A DNA stretch of 64,000 bases, taken from assembly GCF_035917415.1 (NCBI RefSeq), contig NZ_CP109073.1:2936501-3000500 (forward strand). Direction: 5' to 3'. This DNA is from Streptomyces sp. NBC_01803. Its GTDB lineage: Bacteria > Actinomycetota > Actinomycetes > Streptomycetales > Streptomycetaceae. The notes under the pieces were generated by a model. It did no database searches. It was not told where the DNA came from and was given only the letters and a program-made list of their open reading frames with translations. A program made the position numbers and the translations under genes. Positions 1-9,292 of this stretch are shown piece by piece (position 1 is the stretch's first letter; each line of letters opens with the position of its first letter).

Positions 1-576
1 GGCCAACTCGACGGTCAGCGGGTCGAGGCTGGACAGGTCGCTGCCGCGCAGGTCGGCACCGGTGAGCTTGGAGCTGTGCAGCATCGCCCCGGACAGGTCC
101 GTGCCGGTGACCGTGGCCTTCTCCAGGCGGGCGGCCGTGAGGTCCGCCTCGCGCATGCGCACGCCGTCGAAGACCGCCTCGCGCAGGTCGGCGCCGGGCA
201 GGCCGACGAAGGACCAGTCGCCCCGGGAGACGCGGAAGAGGGTGAACGCGCACTGCTGGAAGAGGCTGCCGACCAGCTTGCAGTCGGTGAAGTGGGTGTC
301 GAAGAAGACGCAGCGCTTGAAGGTGCAGTTGGTGAACGCCGCGGCGGTGTGGCGGGAGGCGTTGAAGCGGACGCCGGAGAAGGCGCAGTGCTCGAAGACC
401 GCGCCCTCGTCGGTGACCTCGGTCCAGTCGGTGTCGATGAAGGAGTGGTGCGCGTAGCGGCGGCCGGAGAGGTCGTGGCCGTACCAGTCCTGGTCGCGGA
501 TCACGAGCTCGGGATCGGGGATGAGCGGCTCGTGGGAGACCGGGTCGATGTTGGCGCGGGGGCGGTCCGGGGTCAT
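1..576 (-). CDS. Pentapeptide-repeat protein (3' end beyond window)
   Basis: Reading the minus strand from ATG at 576 gives 192 codons that run off the left edge, so the C-terminus is missing. After about 35 residues the product shows the five-residue periodicity of pentapeptide repeats, for example FTNCTFKRCVFFDTHFTDC and later LREAVFDGVRMREADLTAA, in which every fifth residue is small or hydrophobic and is often followed by D/N-L or C-x-F. Such proteins fold as right-handed quadrilateral beta-helices. Functions vary (gyrase protection, scaffolding) and none can be assigned here. No signal peptide or membrane segment is visible in the part present. The family call is firm; the function is unknown. 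Confidence 0.85.
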   Translation of the reverse strand, partial: MTPDRPRANIDPVSHEPLIPDPELVIRDQDWYGHDLSGRRYAHHSFIDTDWTEVTDEGAVFEHCAFSGVRFNASRHTAAAFTNCTFKRCVFFDTHFTDCKLVGSLFQQCAFTLFRVSRGDWSFVGLPGADLREAVFDGVRMREADLTAARLEKATVTGTDLSGAMLHSSKLTGADLRGSDLSSLDPLTVELA

Positions 577-803
577 GGGAGATATCCGACCACATTGTCG
601 AACGACGGGTGGGGCGGGATGGACCGCGGGCGTGTCCGAAGAACGGGGGAATCCTCTTTCCCGACAGCGCCGACGCCTTCGACGCCCGTGGCTCGACGAG
701 CATGGCGCCTCCTCGCCCGGATCTGGCTGAAGCCGCGCGAGCAGGCCCCGTTGGGGTACGCGCGGGCGCTCAAGGTCGTCGCTGTGCACGGCGGGATCGC
801 CGG

Positions 804-1096
804 TCAGAAGGGCCGACGGGATCGGATCGGCGTGCACGGGTGGGGCGCGACCATCAGGTGGGACGGGAGCCGCTCCGGCACACAGCCGTTCGGACGCCGC
901 GGGAGGCGGCCGAAGGCGGCCAGGTCGTGGGTGACGAGGTCCGTCTCGACGGCGTCCTCCGGATGCCGCGGCGGCTTGGCCAAGCCGCCCGAAGGTCCTC
1001 GGTCGGGGCGACGAGGACGCCGCGGCGGTCGGTGTCGGAGGAGGCCCTGGCCGGGCCGAACGCGCGTGAGCCCGCGATCACCGTCAGGGTGTCCCG
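804..1096 (-). pseudogene. Decayed nucleotidyltransferase (COG3541/YcgL-like) fragment
   Basis: Two minus-strand frames together read as one nucleotidyltransferase. About 1096-990 encodes TLTVIAGSRAFGPARASSDT followed by DRRGVLVAPTEDL, the GSRxxG...SDxD core of polymerase-beta-like nucleotidyltransferases. From about 986 the continuation (GLAKPPRHPEDAVETDLVTH, then a DLAAF segment) sits in another frame and ends at 804. A frameshift near 990 therefore splits the gene. The usual C-terminal half is absent and no clear start precedes it. Family members are about 250 residues or longer. The surrounding 577-1185 has no other gene. This is inferred from motif memory and has not been aligned. Confidence 0.55.
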
Positions 1097-1185
1097 CGGG
1101 GCGTTCTCCTGGCGGGCGAAGGAACGCCGGGCCAGTGGATGGACGCCGCGCCAAGCGGGTGGGGCTCGGCGCGGCGGGGGGCTGG

Positions 1186-2100
1186 TCAGTCCCAGGACTG
1201 GCCGGTCAGGAAGTGGTACGCCTCCGTGTAGCGGGCCCGGGTCTGGTCCACCACTTCCTGGGGGAGGGCGGGGGGCGGGGTGTCGCCGGTGCGGTCCCAG
1301 GTGGCTTCGGGGGAGGTCAGCCAGTCGCGGATGTACTGCTTGTCGTAGGGCTTCTGCTGCTTGCCCGGCTGCCATTCGTCCTTGCGCCAGAACCGGGACG
1401 AGTCCGGGGTCAGCACCTCGTCGGCGAGGACCAGCGGGTCGTCCGGACCGGCGCCATCCGCCTGGCCGAACTCGAACTTGGTGTCGGCCAGGATGAGCCC
1501 GCGGTCCCTGGCGATGGTCCGGGCGCGGCCGTAGAGGGCGATGGTGGTCTGGCGCAGCTTCGCGGCGATGTCCGCGCCGACCTGGCGGGCGACCTCCTCA
1601 TAGCTCACGTTCTCGTCGTGGGCGCCGACGGCGGCCTTGGTGGCGGGGGTGAAGATCGGGCCGGGCAGCTCGGAGCCGTCGGACAGGCCCGCGGGGAGGG
1701 CGAGACCGCAGACCGTGCGGTCCCGGTTGTACTCTTCAAGGCCCGAGCCGGTCAGGTAGCCGCGGGCGACGGCCTCGACCGGGATCATCCGCAGCGAGCG
1801 GCAGATCATGGTGCGGCCCGCCCACTCGGCGGGGGCCCCGGGGGGCGGGGTGGCGGAGATCAGGTGGTTCGGCACGAGATCGGCGAGCTGGTCGAACCAC
1901 CACAGGGAGAGTTTCGTCAGGATCCGGCCCTTGTCCGGGATCTCGCTGCCGAGCACCCAGTCGTAGGCCGACACGCGGTCGCTGGCGACCATGACGAGAT
2001 CGCCCGCCTCGTTCCGGTAGAGATCGCGCACCTTCCCGGTGTGCAGGTGCACAAGTCCTGGCACCAGCACCGGCTCGGGCTTCTCAACGAATCCTGGCAC
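1186..2100 (-). CDS. purC: Phosphoribosylaminoimidazole-succinocarboxamide synthase
   Basis: PurC (SAICAR synthase) joins CAIR and aspartate using ATP in de novo purine synthesis, in the cytoplasm. The 304-residue product has the family N-terminus (GKVRDLY, VASDRVSAYDWVLGSEIPDK) and the signature LILADTKFEFG in the C-terminal half. The length matches actinobacterial PurC. The start is GTG at 2100, preceded by AGGAGG about 6 nt upstream. It is the most downstream complete gene of a same-strand block with purD, so shared purine-linked expression is plausible, although the gene between them has its own strong ribosome site. Nothing looks damaged. Confidence 0.97.
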   Translation of the reverse strand: MPGFVEKPEPVLVPGLVHLHTGKVRDLYRNEAGDLVMVASDRVSAYDWVLGSEIPDKGRILTKLSLWWFDQLADLVPNHLISATPPPGAPAEWAGRTMICRSLRMIPVEAVARGYLTGSGLEEYNRDRTVCGLALPAGLSDGSELPGPIFTPATKAAVGAHDENVSYEEVARQVGADIAAKLRQTTIALYGRARTIARDRGLILADTKFEFGQADGAGPDDPLVLADEVLTPDSSRFWRKDEWQPGKQQKPYDKQYIRDWLTSPEATWDRTGDTPPPALPQEVVDQTRARYTEAYHFLTGQSWD

Positions 2101-2192
2101 AGCGCCTCCTGGCTAGCTTGGGGTTGATGAGCCGCGCGGATCCATTGTCACGCAGGCCCGTGTCCGATTCGTCGCGGGGGCGAGCGGCGCGG

Positions 2193-3665
2193 TCAGTCCC
2201 GTTTGCAGATGCGGTCCAGGAGGTTCGCGGTGGCGCGCTGGATACGCGCGTCCGTGTGCCCGGGGCGGCTCAGCGCGGGCGACCACGCGAAGGTTCCCGA
2301 CGCGAACACCCAGGCTCCGCTCGGCGCCCGGTACAGCGACGTCTCCTGATGGCGGCGGGCGCCCGACCCGTCGCGGTACGGGGAGTGGGCGAGCAGAACG
2401 CGGCTGAGCGCGTCGGGCAACGGGGTGCGCGGGAAGTAACGGTCCGCCTCGCCCGCGACGAGGCCCGGCAGTTCGTCGCCCTCCCGGGCGCCGGTGGCCT
2501 CCCACAGCCAGTGTCCGGCGTTGCGCACGATCAGCGGATGCGGGCGCGGGACCTGGCCGGCGTACTGGATGCCGAGCAGGAGCTGCTCCGCGCGGCCCTG
2601 CTCGCGCCAGAGCACGGCGCGGCCGGGGCCCTGGCGCTTGCGGCAGCTCAGCAGCCGGTCCTCGTCACCGGAGGGCAGCGGGCCCAGCGACACCTGCCAG
2701 TACATGGTGTTGGCGGAGAGGAAGACCAGGGAGGTGCCGCCGTCGCGGGCGTCCTCGACGGCCTGGCGCATGGGGGCCGACCAGTACTCGTCGTGGCCGC
2801 AGAAGATCAGGCCCCGGTACCGGGAGGGGGTGACGCGCCCGGCGTGCAGGTCGCGGGCCGTGGTGTACGCGAGGTCGTATCCGTAGCGCTCGGCCCAGCG
2901 GATGAAGTCGTAGGCGTGCCCGGCGTGCAGGGGCAGGCCGGAGCCGGCGTAAGGGCGGTCGAACGAGACGGTGACGGCGGCGTCCCGCTCGCCGAGCAGC
3001 CGGCCGGCGCCGTCCCAGGCGTGGTAGAGGCTGGCGCCGCCGCGGCCGTCCTCGGGGAAGAGGTTGTACGCCTGCCAGGTGATGTCGGGGAGCACCAACA
3101 GGAGGTCCGCGGGGCGGTCGTCCCGGACGGTGAACGGGATGTGCGAACGGAATTCGCCGTCCGCCGTGGTGAGGACGGCGACATGGGCGCCCGGCCGCCA
3201 GTCCACGGGGACCTGGAGGCGCCAGGACAGCCACCAGTTGTGGCAGGAGACGGCGCGGCCGGCGATCAGCGGGGGCGGCTGGCGGATGCCCATCAGCTTG
3301 GGGCTGCGCAGGAGCAACTGGGCGCCGTCGTTGTCGAAATGGCCGATTCGGTAGATGTCGATGGTGAACTCGCCGGGCGGGTCGGCTGTCACCCGGAAGT
3401 CCAGCGGCCGGCCGGGGGCGACGGCGCCGTCCGTCGTGAAGCCCTTGATCTGGCACTGGACGTCGTCGGCGGTGCGGGGCCCCGACGGCCGGTGGGCGGA
3501 GTGCCGGGCGACCTGGGCGGGCAGGACGGCGTGGCCGCTGCCGGACAGGTGGCCCTCGCCGGCCCGGAGCCAGGGCAGCGGCCCCTGCCCGAACGGATCG
3601 GCGACCGTGTGGGTGAACGCGCCGCCCGACTCCCAACGCCGGACGCGTTCCGTGCTCTCTCTCAA
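2193..3665 (-). CDS. N,N-dimethylformamidase beta-subunit-like protein
   Basis: This 490-residue product resembles the C-terminal module of the large subunit of N,N-dimethylformamidase. Recognisable stretches include FTIDIYRIGHFDNDGA, CHNWWLSWRLQVP, DITWQAYNLFPEDG, GLIFCGHDEYWSAPMRQAVE and LVFLSANTMYWQVS. The His-Asp-Glu-Tyr of GHDEYW and the conserved Tyr/Trp residues suggest a metal-binding or amidohydrolase-like fold. No signal peptide is visible. The chosen start is TTG at 3665, because GGAGGGGAG lies directly upstream and no better ATG/GTG keeps the N-terminus. It lies between purC and the protease-like gene on the same strand. The substrate is unknown and amidase activity is only inferred from the family. 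Confidence 0.8.
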   Translation of the reverse strand: MRESTERVRRWESGGAFTHTVADPFGQGPLPWLRAGEGHLSGSGHAVLPAQVARHSAHRPSGPRTADDVQCQIKGFTTDGAVAPGRPLDFRVTADPPGEFTIDIYRIGHFDNDGAQLLLRSPKLMGIRQPPPLIAGRAVSCHNWWLSWRLQVPVDWRPGAHVAVLTTADGEFRSHIPFTVRDDRPADLLLVLPDITWQAYNLFPEDGRGGASLYHAWDGAGRLLGERDAAVTVSFDRPYAGSGLPLHAGHAYDFIRWAERYGYDLAYTTARDLHAGRVTPSRYRGLIFCGHDEYWSAPMRQAVEDARDGGTSLVFLSANTMYWQVSLGPLPSGDEDRLLSCRKRQGPGRAVLWREQGRAEQLLLGIQYAGQVPRPHPLIVRNAGHWLWEATGAREGDELPGLVAGEADRYFPRTPLPDALSRVLLAHSPYRDGSGARRHQETSLYRAPSGAWVFASGTFAWSPALSRPGHTDARIQRATANLLDRICKRD

Positions 3666-3890
3666 GCTCCCCTCCCTGCGCCTCCGGATCCCTGCGCCTC
3701 CGGACGGTGAATGCCGGAACCCAGCACATCACATATAGCAAGCGAACAGTCACCGCTCGTCGCAGGAATCAGCCGGAGGTGATTGCCTGATAGTGGCGCC
3801 GGGGGCGCAGCGTGTCGAGCCCCCTCGAAGGGGAAATGTCTCGCCTGTCTTGGCTGTTGGGCCGGTGCCCGGCGCGCGCCTCCTCGCCCG

Positions 3891-5453
3891 TCAGACCAGG
3901 CGCACCGGCTTGTCGGGGCGGACCCCGGCGTCCGAGAGCCAGTCCAGCAGCGGCGCCGGGTCGCCGTCGTCCACCAGGCTGTGCACCGGCGCCGACAGGT
4001 CCTCGCGCCGCCGGCCGCCGAGGAGGAGGACCGGGCCGTCCAGCCAGTCCAGCCCGGGGGCGGCGTTCGACATGTCGGCGGCGGCGCAGCAGACGGCGGC
4101 GGCCACGTGCTCCACCAGCAGGTCCCGGTCGCTGCGCGGCGCCTGGAGCGGGAACGGCATCGGGGCAAGATCGCCGGGTGGGCTCGCCGGCTGCGGGGCG
4201 GGCGGGGCCTCGGCGCGGGCGGCGTCGGCGCCGAGGCGGGCGGCCAGCGCGTCCGTGCCGTCCACGGCCGCCGCGGCGTCCACCAGGCCCTTCAGGGCAC
4301 GGTCCAGCGTGGGGGTCTCGGCGACATCCAGCACGGCGAACAGGCGGGCCGCGCGGTCGCGCCACTTCCGGTCCACGACCTCCTCCGGATACTCCGCCCA
4401 GTCGATGGGGGCCCACTCGGCGCCCGGCCCGGACGGGACACCGTGGAAGAGGCGCGCGGCGAGCAGGGAGATCGCCTCGTCCACGGTGCCCGGCTCCTCC
4501 AGCAGGTCGCAAGCGGGGCGCTCGGCGAGCCGCGCGGCGTACCCCTCGGCGAGCCGGTCGCGGCGGGACAGCTCGGTGAGCGCGGCGACGGCGCCCGCGT
4601 CCAGCCGCCTGGGCCAGCGGCCGATACGCCAGGCCGGGAGCGCCACGCGGGTCAGCAGCCGGTCCCAGCCCGCGTACGCCAGGCCGACCTGCTCCTGCGC
4701 GACGATCCGCAGCCCGGGGTCGACGATCTGGGCGCGAACGGACGCGGCGGCGGCGACGCCGCGCTCCATCTCGGCGCTGTGCCCGGCCGCGGCACGCAGC
4801 ATCACCCGGGCGACGCGGCCGGAGAGGGCCAGCAGCGGATGGCGGACCGGCGAGACGTCGGCGGCCAGACCTATGCAGGCGTCCCAGGCGCGCAGGCAGC
4901 GGCGGGCGGAGGCGATGTCGGGGTGCGCGGAGGGCCCGGTGCCCGCGACGACGGGCGCGAGCAGGGCGCGCAGCTCCGCGACGCGCATCCACCACAGGAA
5001 CGGCGAGCCGATGACCAGCACCGGGGCCACCGCCCCGGCCGGGCGGCGCGGCGGCGGCGGGCCCGGGGGCTCCTCCAGCCAGCTGTCGCAGTCGGGGGTG
5101 AGGGCGATGGCGCTCGGCGGCGGCACGTCGAGCCGCTCCGCCAGCTCTCGTATCAGTCCGTGCAGGGCGGGCGCCGAGCGCTCGGTGAGCTCGATCGTCG
5201 GGGTGACGACGGGCCGGGCGCGGGCGATCGTCAGTCCGGCCGCGGTGGCGACGGCGCCGCAGAGAACCGCGACGGCCGCCGCGGGCCAGCGCAGCACGGC
5301 GGCCGGGCCGCCGCTGCCGGCGAACAGCACCACGGCGAGGGCCGTGGGCAGCAGGCCGAGGGCCAGCGCGTTGTTCCGCACGCGGAGCACCGCGAGCGCG
5401 TGATCCTGCGCGGAGTGTCTGCGGTCGCGCGACGCTTCGTGCTGCACCATGCC
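3891..5453 (-). CDS. Membrane protein resembling an M48 peptidase without its HExxH
   Basis: The product is 520 residues if started at MVQHEASRDRRHS (ATG at 5453); the frame stays open upstream to 5543. Two hydrophobic segments near residues 20-60 are followed by a stretch that reads like a peptidase M48 domain: ALHGLIRELAERLDVPPPSA, then PVLVIGSPFLWWMRVAELRA. Where M48 enzymes have the zinc motif HExxH, this protein reads LLAPVVAGTGPS, so no zinc site remains. The C-terminal half is Ala/Glu-rich and soluble. It sits between purD and the dimethylformamidase-like gene. It is probably a non-catalytic membrane protein of protease ancestry; that ancestry is inferred from short motif similarity only. 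Confidence 0.6.
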   Translation of the reverse strand, partial: GMVQHEASRDRRHSAQDHALAVLRVRNNALALGLLPTALAVVLFAGSGGPAAVLRWPAAAVAVLCGAVATAAGLTIARARPVVTPTIELTERSAPALHGLIRELAERLDVPPPSAIALTPDCDSWLEEPPGPPPPRRPAGAVAPVLVIGSPFLWWMRVAELRALLAPVVAGTGPSAHPDIASARRCLRAWDACIGLAADVSPVRHPLLALSGRVARVMLRAAAGHSAEMERGVAAAASVRAQIVDPGLRIVAQEQVGLAYAGWDRLLTRVALPAWRIGRWPRRLDAGAVAALTELSRRDRLAEGYAARLAERPACDLLEEPGTVDEAISLLAARLFHGVPSGPGAEWAPIDWAEYPEEVVDRKWRDRAARLFAVLDVAETPTLDRALKGLVDAAAAVDGTDALAARLGADAARAEAPPAPQPASPPGDLAPMPFPLQAPRSDRDLLVEHVAAAVCCAAADMSNAAPGLDWLDGPVLLLGGRRREDLSAPVHSLVDDGDPAPLLDWLSDAGVRPDKPVRLV

Positions 5454-5662
5454 CTGCCCTCCGCTTCGCCGAACCCCACGAGTGCCCACTCCGCGCGGTC
5501 CGAAGACCGGCGGCTCTCCCACTGTGGCACCGGCCGCCGACATCGCAATGCGCGATGAGCCGAACGCCGTAGGGCGGGGCGGCGGGCCGGGTGACGCGGC
5601 GGAAGTCGCTTCGCCGCACCATAGTTGGGCGGGGCCGACACGTCAGCCGCTCGGCCCCACGC

Positions 5663-6949
5663 TCACTCGATGGTGGGGCTTTGGGCAGAGGAGGGAACCG
5701 CGCCGGCCGCCTGGGCGGCGATGTCCGTGCGGTGGTGCGAGCCGGCCAGCCTCAGGCGCGCCACGGAACGGTAGGCCAGCGCCCTGGCCTGCGCGAGGTC
5801 GGGTCCCGTCGCGGTCACGGACAGCACCCGCCCGCCCGCGCTGACGACGCGGCCCCCGGCGTCGAGCGCCGTCCCGGCGTGCAGCACGTACGCCTCGGGG
5901 CCGTCGTGTTCGGCGACCTCCGCCAGCCCCTCGATCGGGTCACCGGCGCGCGGCGCCTGCGGGTACCCCTCGGCCGCGATCACCACCGTGACGGCCGCGC
6001 CGTCGCTCCAGCGCAGCGGCGGGAACGCCGCCAGCTCGCCGGTGGCCGCCGCGCGCAGCAGACCGGCCAGCGGCGTGCGCAGCCGGGCCAGCACGACCTG
6101 GGTCTCCGGGTCGCCGAACCTCGCGTTGAACTCCACGACCCGCACGCCGCGCGAGGTGAGCGCGAGCCCGGCGTAGAGCAGCCCGGAGAACGGCGTGCCG
6201 CGCCGGCGCATCTCATCGACGGTGGGCCGCAGGACGGTCTCCATCACCTCGTCGGTGAGCTTCGGGTCGGCCCAGGGCAGCGGCGAGTACGCGCCCATGC
6301 CGCCGGTGTTGGGGCCGGCGTCGGCGTCGTGGGCGCGCTTGAAGTCCTGGGCGGGCGTCAGCGGCACGACGGCCTCGCCGTCGGTGACCGCGAAGAGGGA
6401 GACCTCGGGCCCGTCGAGGAATTCCTCGATGACGACCCGGTCACACGCGCGGGCGTGCGCGCGGGCGTGCTCCAGGTCGTCGGTCACCACGACGCCCTTG
6501 CCCGCCGCGAGGCCGTCGTCCTTCACCACGTACGGCGGGCCGAAGGCGTCCAGCGCCTCGTCGGCCTCCTCGGGGGTGACGCAGACGTACGAGCGGGCGG
6601 TCGGCACGCCCGCGGCGGCCATGACCTCCTTGGCGAACGCCTTGCTGCCCTCCAGGCGGGCGGCCTCGCCGGACGGGCCGAAGACCGGAATCCCGGCGGC
6701 GCGGACCGCGTCCGCGACGCCCGCCACCAGGGGGGCCTCCGGGCCGACGACGACGAGGTCGGCGCCGAGCCGGCCGGCCAGCCCGGCGACGGCGGCGCCG
6801 TCGAGCGCGTCGACCTCGTGCCGGGTCGCCACCTCGGCGGTCCCGGCGTTGCCGGGGGCGCAGTGCAGCTCCGTGACGGCCGGGTCGCGGGAGAGTGCGT
6901 GGCACAGGGCGTGTTCGCGGGCGCCGCCGCCGATGACAAGAATCCTCAC
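5663..6949 (-). CDS. purD: Phosphoribosylamine-glycine ligase (GAR synthetase)
   Basis: PurD makes glycinamide ribonucleotide from phosphoribosylamine, glycine and ATP, the second step of purine synthesis. The 428-residue product begins [19 protein letters not shown], the family N-terminus, from a GTG at 6949. The ATP-grasp signatures follow: [50 protein letters not shown] and [16 protein letters not shown]. Length and motif order are normal for PurD. The open frame continues upstream to 7852 but loses homology there and overlaps the divergent SLATT-like gene, so the GTG is preferred. It is the first gene of the minus-strand purine block. Confidence 0.97.
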   Translation of the reverse strand: MRILVIGGGAREHALCHALSRDPAVTELHCAPGNAGTAEVATRHEVDALDGAAVAGLAGRLGADLVVVGPEAPLVAGVADAVRAAGIPVFGPSGEAARLEGSKAFAKEVMAAAGVPTARSYVCVTPEEADEALDAFGPPYVVKDDGLAAGKGVVVTDDLEHARAHARACDRVVIEEFLDGPEVSLFAVTDGEAVVPLTPAQDFKRAHDADAGPNTGGMGAYSPLPWADPKLTDEVMETVLRPTVDEMRRRGTPFSGLLYAGLALTSRGVRVVEFNARFGDPETQVVLARLRTPLAGLLRAAATGELAAFPPLRWSDGAAVTVVIAAEGYPQAPRAGDPIEGLAEVAEHDGPEAYVLHAGTALDAGGRVVSAGGRVLSVTATGPDLAQARALAYRSVARLRLAGSHHRTDIAAQAAGAVPSSAQSPTIE

Positions 6950-7117
6950 GCGGGGCAGCCTAACGGCGGCGCTCGGCGGCCCACTCTTTTGGGTGAGGAG
7001 GCGGGGCGCGGAACGACCGACCGGCCGCCGGTTCCCGCCGGTTTCCGCGCCCGCGCGGGACAACGGGCGCGGACGGGCCGACCGTCGGTGGCGGTGGAAA
7101 CGGTAAGAAATACCGTT

Positions 7118-7789
7118 ATGCACCCTGATCGGTTCGAGCGGTACGAGGAGTCCGAAGGAGGCGGCGGCGCCGGGCCGGTGGACGGCGGCGGCGCGCGGCT
7201 GGCGCAGCTCTACGCCTGCGCGGAGGCGGAGGCGCTGCGGACCGTCGAGTGGTACCTCGCGGACCGGCTGTGGAAACGGCGTGCGGCCCGGCTGCTGCGC
7301 GGCGGAACGCTGGCGGGCGCGGCGGGCGGCGTGGCGCTGCCGCTGCTGGGGGCCGGGCTGGAGCGCTGGGGCCTGCTGGCGCTGCTGGGCGCGGCGGTGT
7401 GCCTGGCGGGTGACCGCTATCTCGGGCTGACGTCGGGGTGGATGCGGGACATGGCGACCGCGCAGGCGCTGCGGCGGCGGCTGGCGGCACTGCGCTACGA
7501 CTGGGTGGCGGAGGACGTACGGGAGCCGGACGGCCCGCCGGGTGAGGCGGCCGAGCGCCGGCTGGCGGTGCTGCGCCGGTTCTCGGAGGACGTCACCGAG
7601 CTGGTGCGGGCGGAGACGGCGGACTGGATGCGGGAATTCCGCGCGGGCGCGGTCCCGGTGGCGGAACGGGCGCCGGCCGCGGCGGAGGGCGCCGAGGGCG
7701 ACCACCCGCGCCGGCACCGTTTCCCGGGCGAGCCCGCCAGGCGTCCGAGCATGCCCCGCCAGCGCCCCGGCGAGCCGCCCCGCCCGTGA
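7118..7789 (+). CDS. SLATT/DUF4231-type two-TM membrane protein
   Basis: The 223-residue product starts at ATG 7118. It has a hydrophilic N-terminus, a basic helix ([15 protein letters not shown]), two hydrophobic segments at about residues 64-106 ([20 protein letters not shown] and [20 protein letters not shown]), then a long amphipathic helical region. That layout matches DUF4231/SLATT proteins, whose relatives include membrane partners in nucleotide-signalling conflict systems. No sensor or nucleotidyltransferase gene lies beside this one, so it may simply be a core streptomycete membrane protein next to purD. The two genes are divergent, separated by 168 bp. Family is moderately sure; function is unknown. 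Confidence 0.6.
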   Translation: MHPDRFERYEESEGGGGAGPVDGGGARLAQLYACAEAEALRTVEWYLADRLWKRRAARLLRGGTLAGAAGGVALPLLGAGLERWGLLALLGAAVCLAGDRYLGLTSGWMRDMATAQALRRRLAALRYDWVAEDVREPDGPPGEAAERRLAVLRRFSEDVTELVRAETADWMREFRAGAVPVAERAPAAAEGAEGDHPRRHRFPGEPARRPSMPRQRPGEPPRP

Positions 7790-7835
7790 CACCGGGCCGT
7801 GACCCGCGCCCGTGCCCCCTGGTCGGTCGGCCGGG

Positions 7836-7865
7836 GGCGCCGCCCGGACCAAGTCCGGGGGCGCC
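7836..7865. terminator. Bidirectional hairpin between convergent genes
   Basis: GGCGCC-g-CCCGGAC, loop CAA, GTCCGGG-GGCGCC forms a 13-bp stem with one bulged G. It lies between the ends of the convergent genes at 7789 (+) and 7908 (-). There is no U-tract, which is common in high-GC actinobacteria. Confidence 0.6.
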
Positions 7866-7907
7866 GCGCCGCCTCTCGTGGCCGCGCGAGGGCCCGGCGG
7901 GGAGCCG

Positions 7908-8558
7908 CTAGCTGAAGACGATCATCGAGCTCTGGGCCAGGCTGCGGGTCGCCGCCGCGTGCAGGCCGAGCCATACATGGCGCTCCTGGGCGAACGGGCC
8001 GTCGCCGTAGCCTGGTTGGGCCGCCGGCTCTTCCAGGCGGGTGGGGCGGGTGGGCGGGGCCGGGGGCGGCGGGGGGTTGCGGGGATCGATGTCCAGCACC
8101 GGGGCGACCAGCTCCAGTTCGCGCAGCAACCCGTGGCTGGAGCCCAGCGGGCCGCCGCCGGCCAGCAGTGATTCGTTGACCAGCGGGTGCGGGAAGTCCA
8201 CCGGGACATAGGCGCCCGCGTGGTCGAAGTGCCAGACCAGATGCGCCTGCTGGGCGCTCGTCTCGAACATCTCCAGCAACTGCTGGTAGTCGCCGTCCAG
8301 CTCATCGGCGGGCGTCACGGGCAGTCCGCTCAATTGGAGGAGATACGCCCGGCGGAGCAGGTGCAGCGCGGCGTAATCGAAGCCGGCGACCGGGGCGACG
8401 GCGCCCGACGTGCCGGGGACATAGCCGTGGACCGGCACCGGCGGCAGTCCGGCCTCGGCCAGGGCCCGGTCGTACTCGGCGAGCTCTTCCGCGAAGGGGT
8501 TGTCGGGGCTGTGGCACAGCACATCGACGAGGGGGACCAGCCACAGGTCACATGCCAC
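7908..8558 (-). CDS. Conserved hypothetical protein
   Basis: The product is 216 residues from a GTG at 8558 ([20 protein letters not shown]). GAGAGAGAGCC lies just upstream and most of the region further upstream belongs to the GntR gene. The first half is rich in aromatic and acidic residues ([39 protein letters not shown]). The middle carries a Pro-rich linker ([14 protein letters not shown]) and the C-terminus ends [15 protein letters not shown]. No catalytic motif, signal peptide or membrane helix is recognised. It is 47 bp downstream of the GntR regulator on the same strand, so the two may be co-transcribed. I cannot assign a function. Confidence 0.7.
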   Translation of the reverse strand: MACDLWLVPLVDVLCHSPDNPFAEELAEYDRALAEAGLPPVPVHGYVPGTSGAVAPVAGFDYAALHLLRRAYLLQLSGLPVTPADELDGDYQQLLEMFETSAQQAHLVWHFDHAGAYVPVDFPHPLVNESLLAGGGPLGSSHGLLRELELVAPVLDIDPRNPPPPPAPPTRPTRLEEPAAQPGYGDGPFAQERHVWLGLHAAATRSLAQSSMIVFS

Positions 8559-8605
8559 GAAGCGGCTCTCTCTCGCGCTCTCTCGGACGTTCGGCAATTG
8601 CCAGC

Positions 8606-9262
8606 CTAGTCGGCCAGTTGCGTCGCCAGGGCCAGCGCGTGGGAACGGTGGGCGCGCAGCAGGCGGTCGGTCTCGGCGGCGTCCTGGCGCTCGACGGCGT
8701 CGGCCAGTTCGAGGTGGCCCGCCCACAGCCGGCCGGCGAGCCCGGTCTGGCGGCGCAGGTGCGGCACGGTGAACGCCCAGCAGGCGACGCGCAGTCGGTC
8801 GAGGAACTCGCCGATGTGGGGGTTGCCGAGCAGCCCGTCGAGCTCGCGCCAGAAGCGGAGGTCGTAGGCGATGAGGATGTCGAGGTCGCCGGCGAGGGCG
8901 GCCTGGCGAGCGGCGGCGGCGCGGCGGCGGATGGATGTGAACGCCTCCGGGACCGCCTCGCGCAGGCTTAACGCCGGGTTGTGGTGGAGTATCCCGTCGC
9001 TGACGAGGGTCTGGGCCTCGATCATGTAGCGGAAGTCGGCCAGCGAGAACCGTTTGATCCGGAAGCCGCGGTGCTGTTCCACCTCAAGCAGCCCCTGCGC
9101 CGACAGGTCCACCAGGGCTTCGCGCACCGGCGTCGCGGAGACGCCGTACTGCTCGGCGATCTCCCGGACGGTGAACTCCCCGCCGGGGGCGAGCCGCCCG
9201 GCCAGGATTTCTTCCCGCAGGGCGTCGGCGAGTTGCTCGCGCAAGGTGCTGCGTTGAATCAC
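8606..9262 (-). CDS. GntR-family regulator (FCD type)
   Basis: The product has 218 residues. The N-terminal winged helix is typical of GntR (STLREQLADALREEILAGRL, FTVREIAEQYGVSATPVREA, LVDLSAQGLLEVEQHRGFRI). The C-terminal half is an all-helical effector domain of the FCD kind, with a spaced set of polar residues (AYDLRFWRELDGLLGNPH, HLELADAVERQDAAETDRLL) that often bind a metal-chelated carboxylic acid. It is divergent from the DJ-1/MarR pair across an intergenic region holding a paired ACAG-N4-CTGT operator-like motif. It therefore probably regulates itself or the neighbouring pair. The ligand is unknown. Confidence 0.9.
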   Translation of the reverse strand: MIQRSTLREQLADALREEILAGRLAPGGEFTVREIAEQYGVSATPVREALVDLSAQGLLEVEQHRGFRIKRFSLADFRYMIEAQTLVSDGILHHNPALSLREAVPEAFTSIRRRAAAARQAALAGDLDILIAYDLRFWRELDGLLGNPHIGEFLDRLRVACWAFTVPHLRRQTGLAGRLWAGHLELADAVERQDAAETDRLLRAHRSHALALATQLAD

Positions 9263-9292
9263 GGCAGCACAGCCTACCTACGTTTTCCGAAA

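Noticed and set aside
76-2127. 683-codon plus-strand open frame
   Set aside because: It is antisense to the pentapeptide gene and purC. Its composition (Gly/Val/Ala/Arg runs) is that of a GC-rich shadow frame.
3769-5622. 617-codon minus-strand Arg/Pro-rich frame
   Set aside because: It is an off-frame shadow of the protease-like gene, with no motif and extreme Arg/Pro content.
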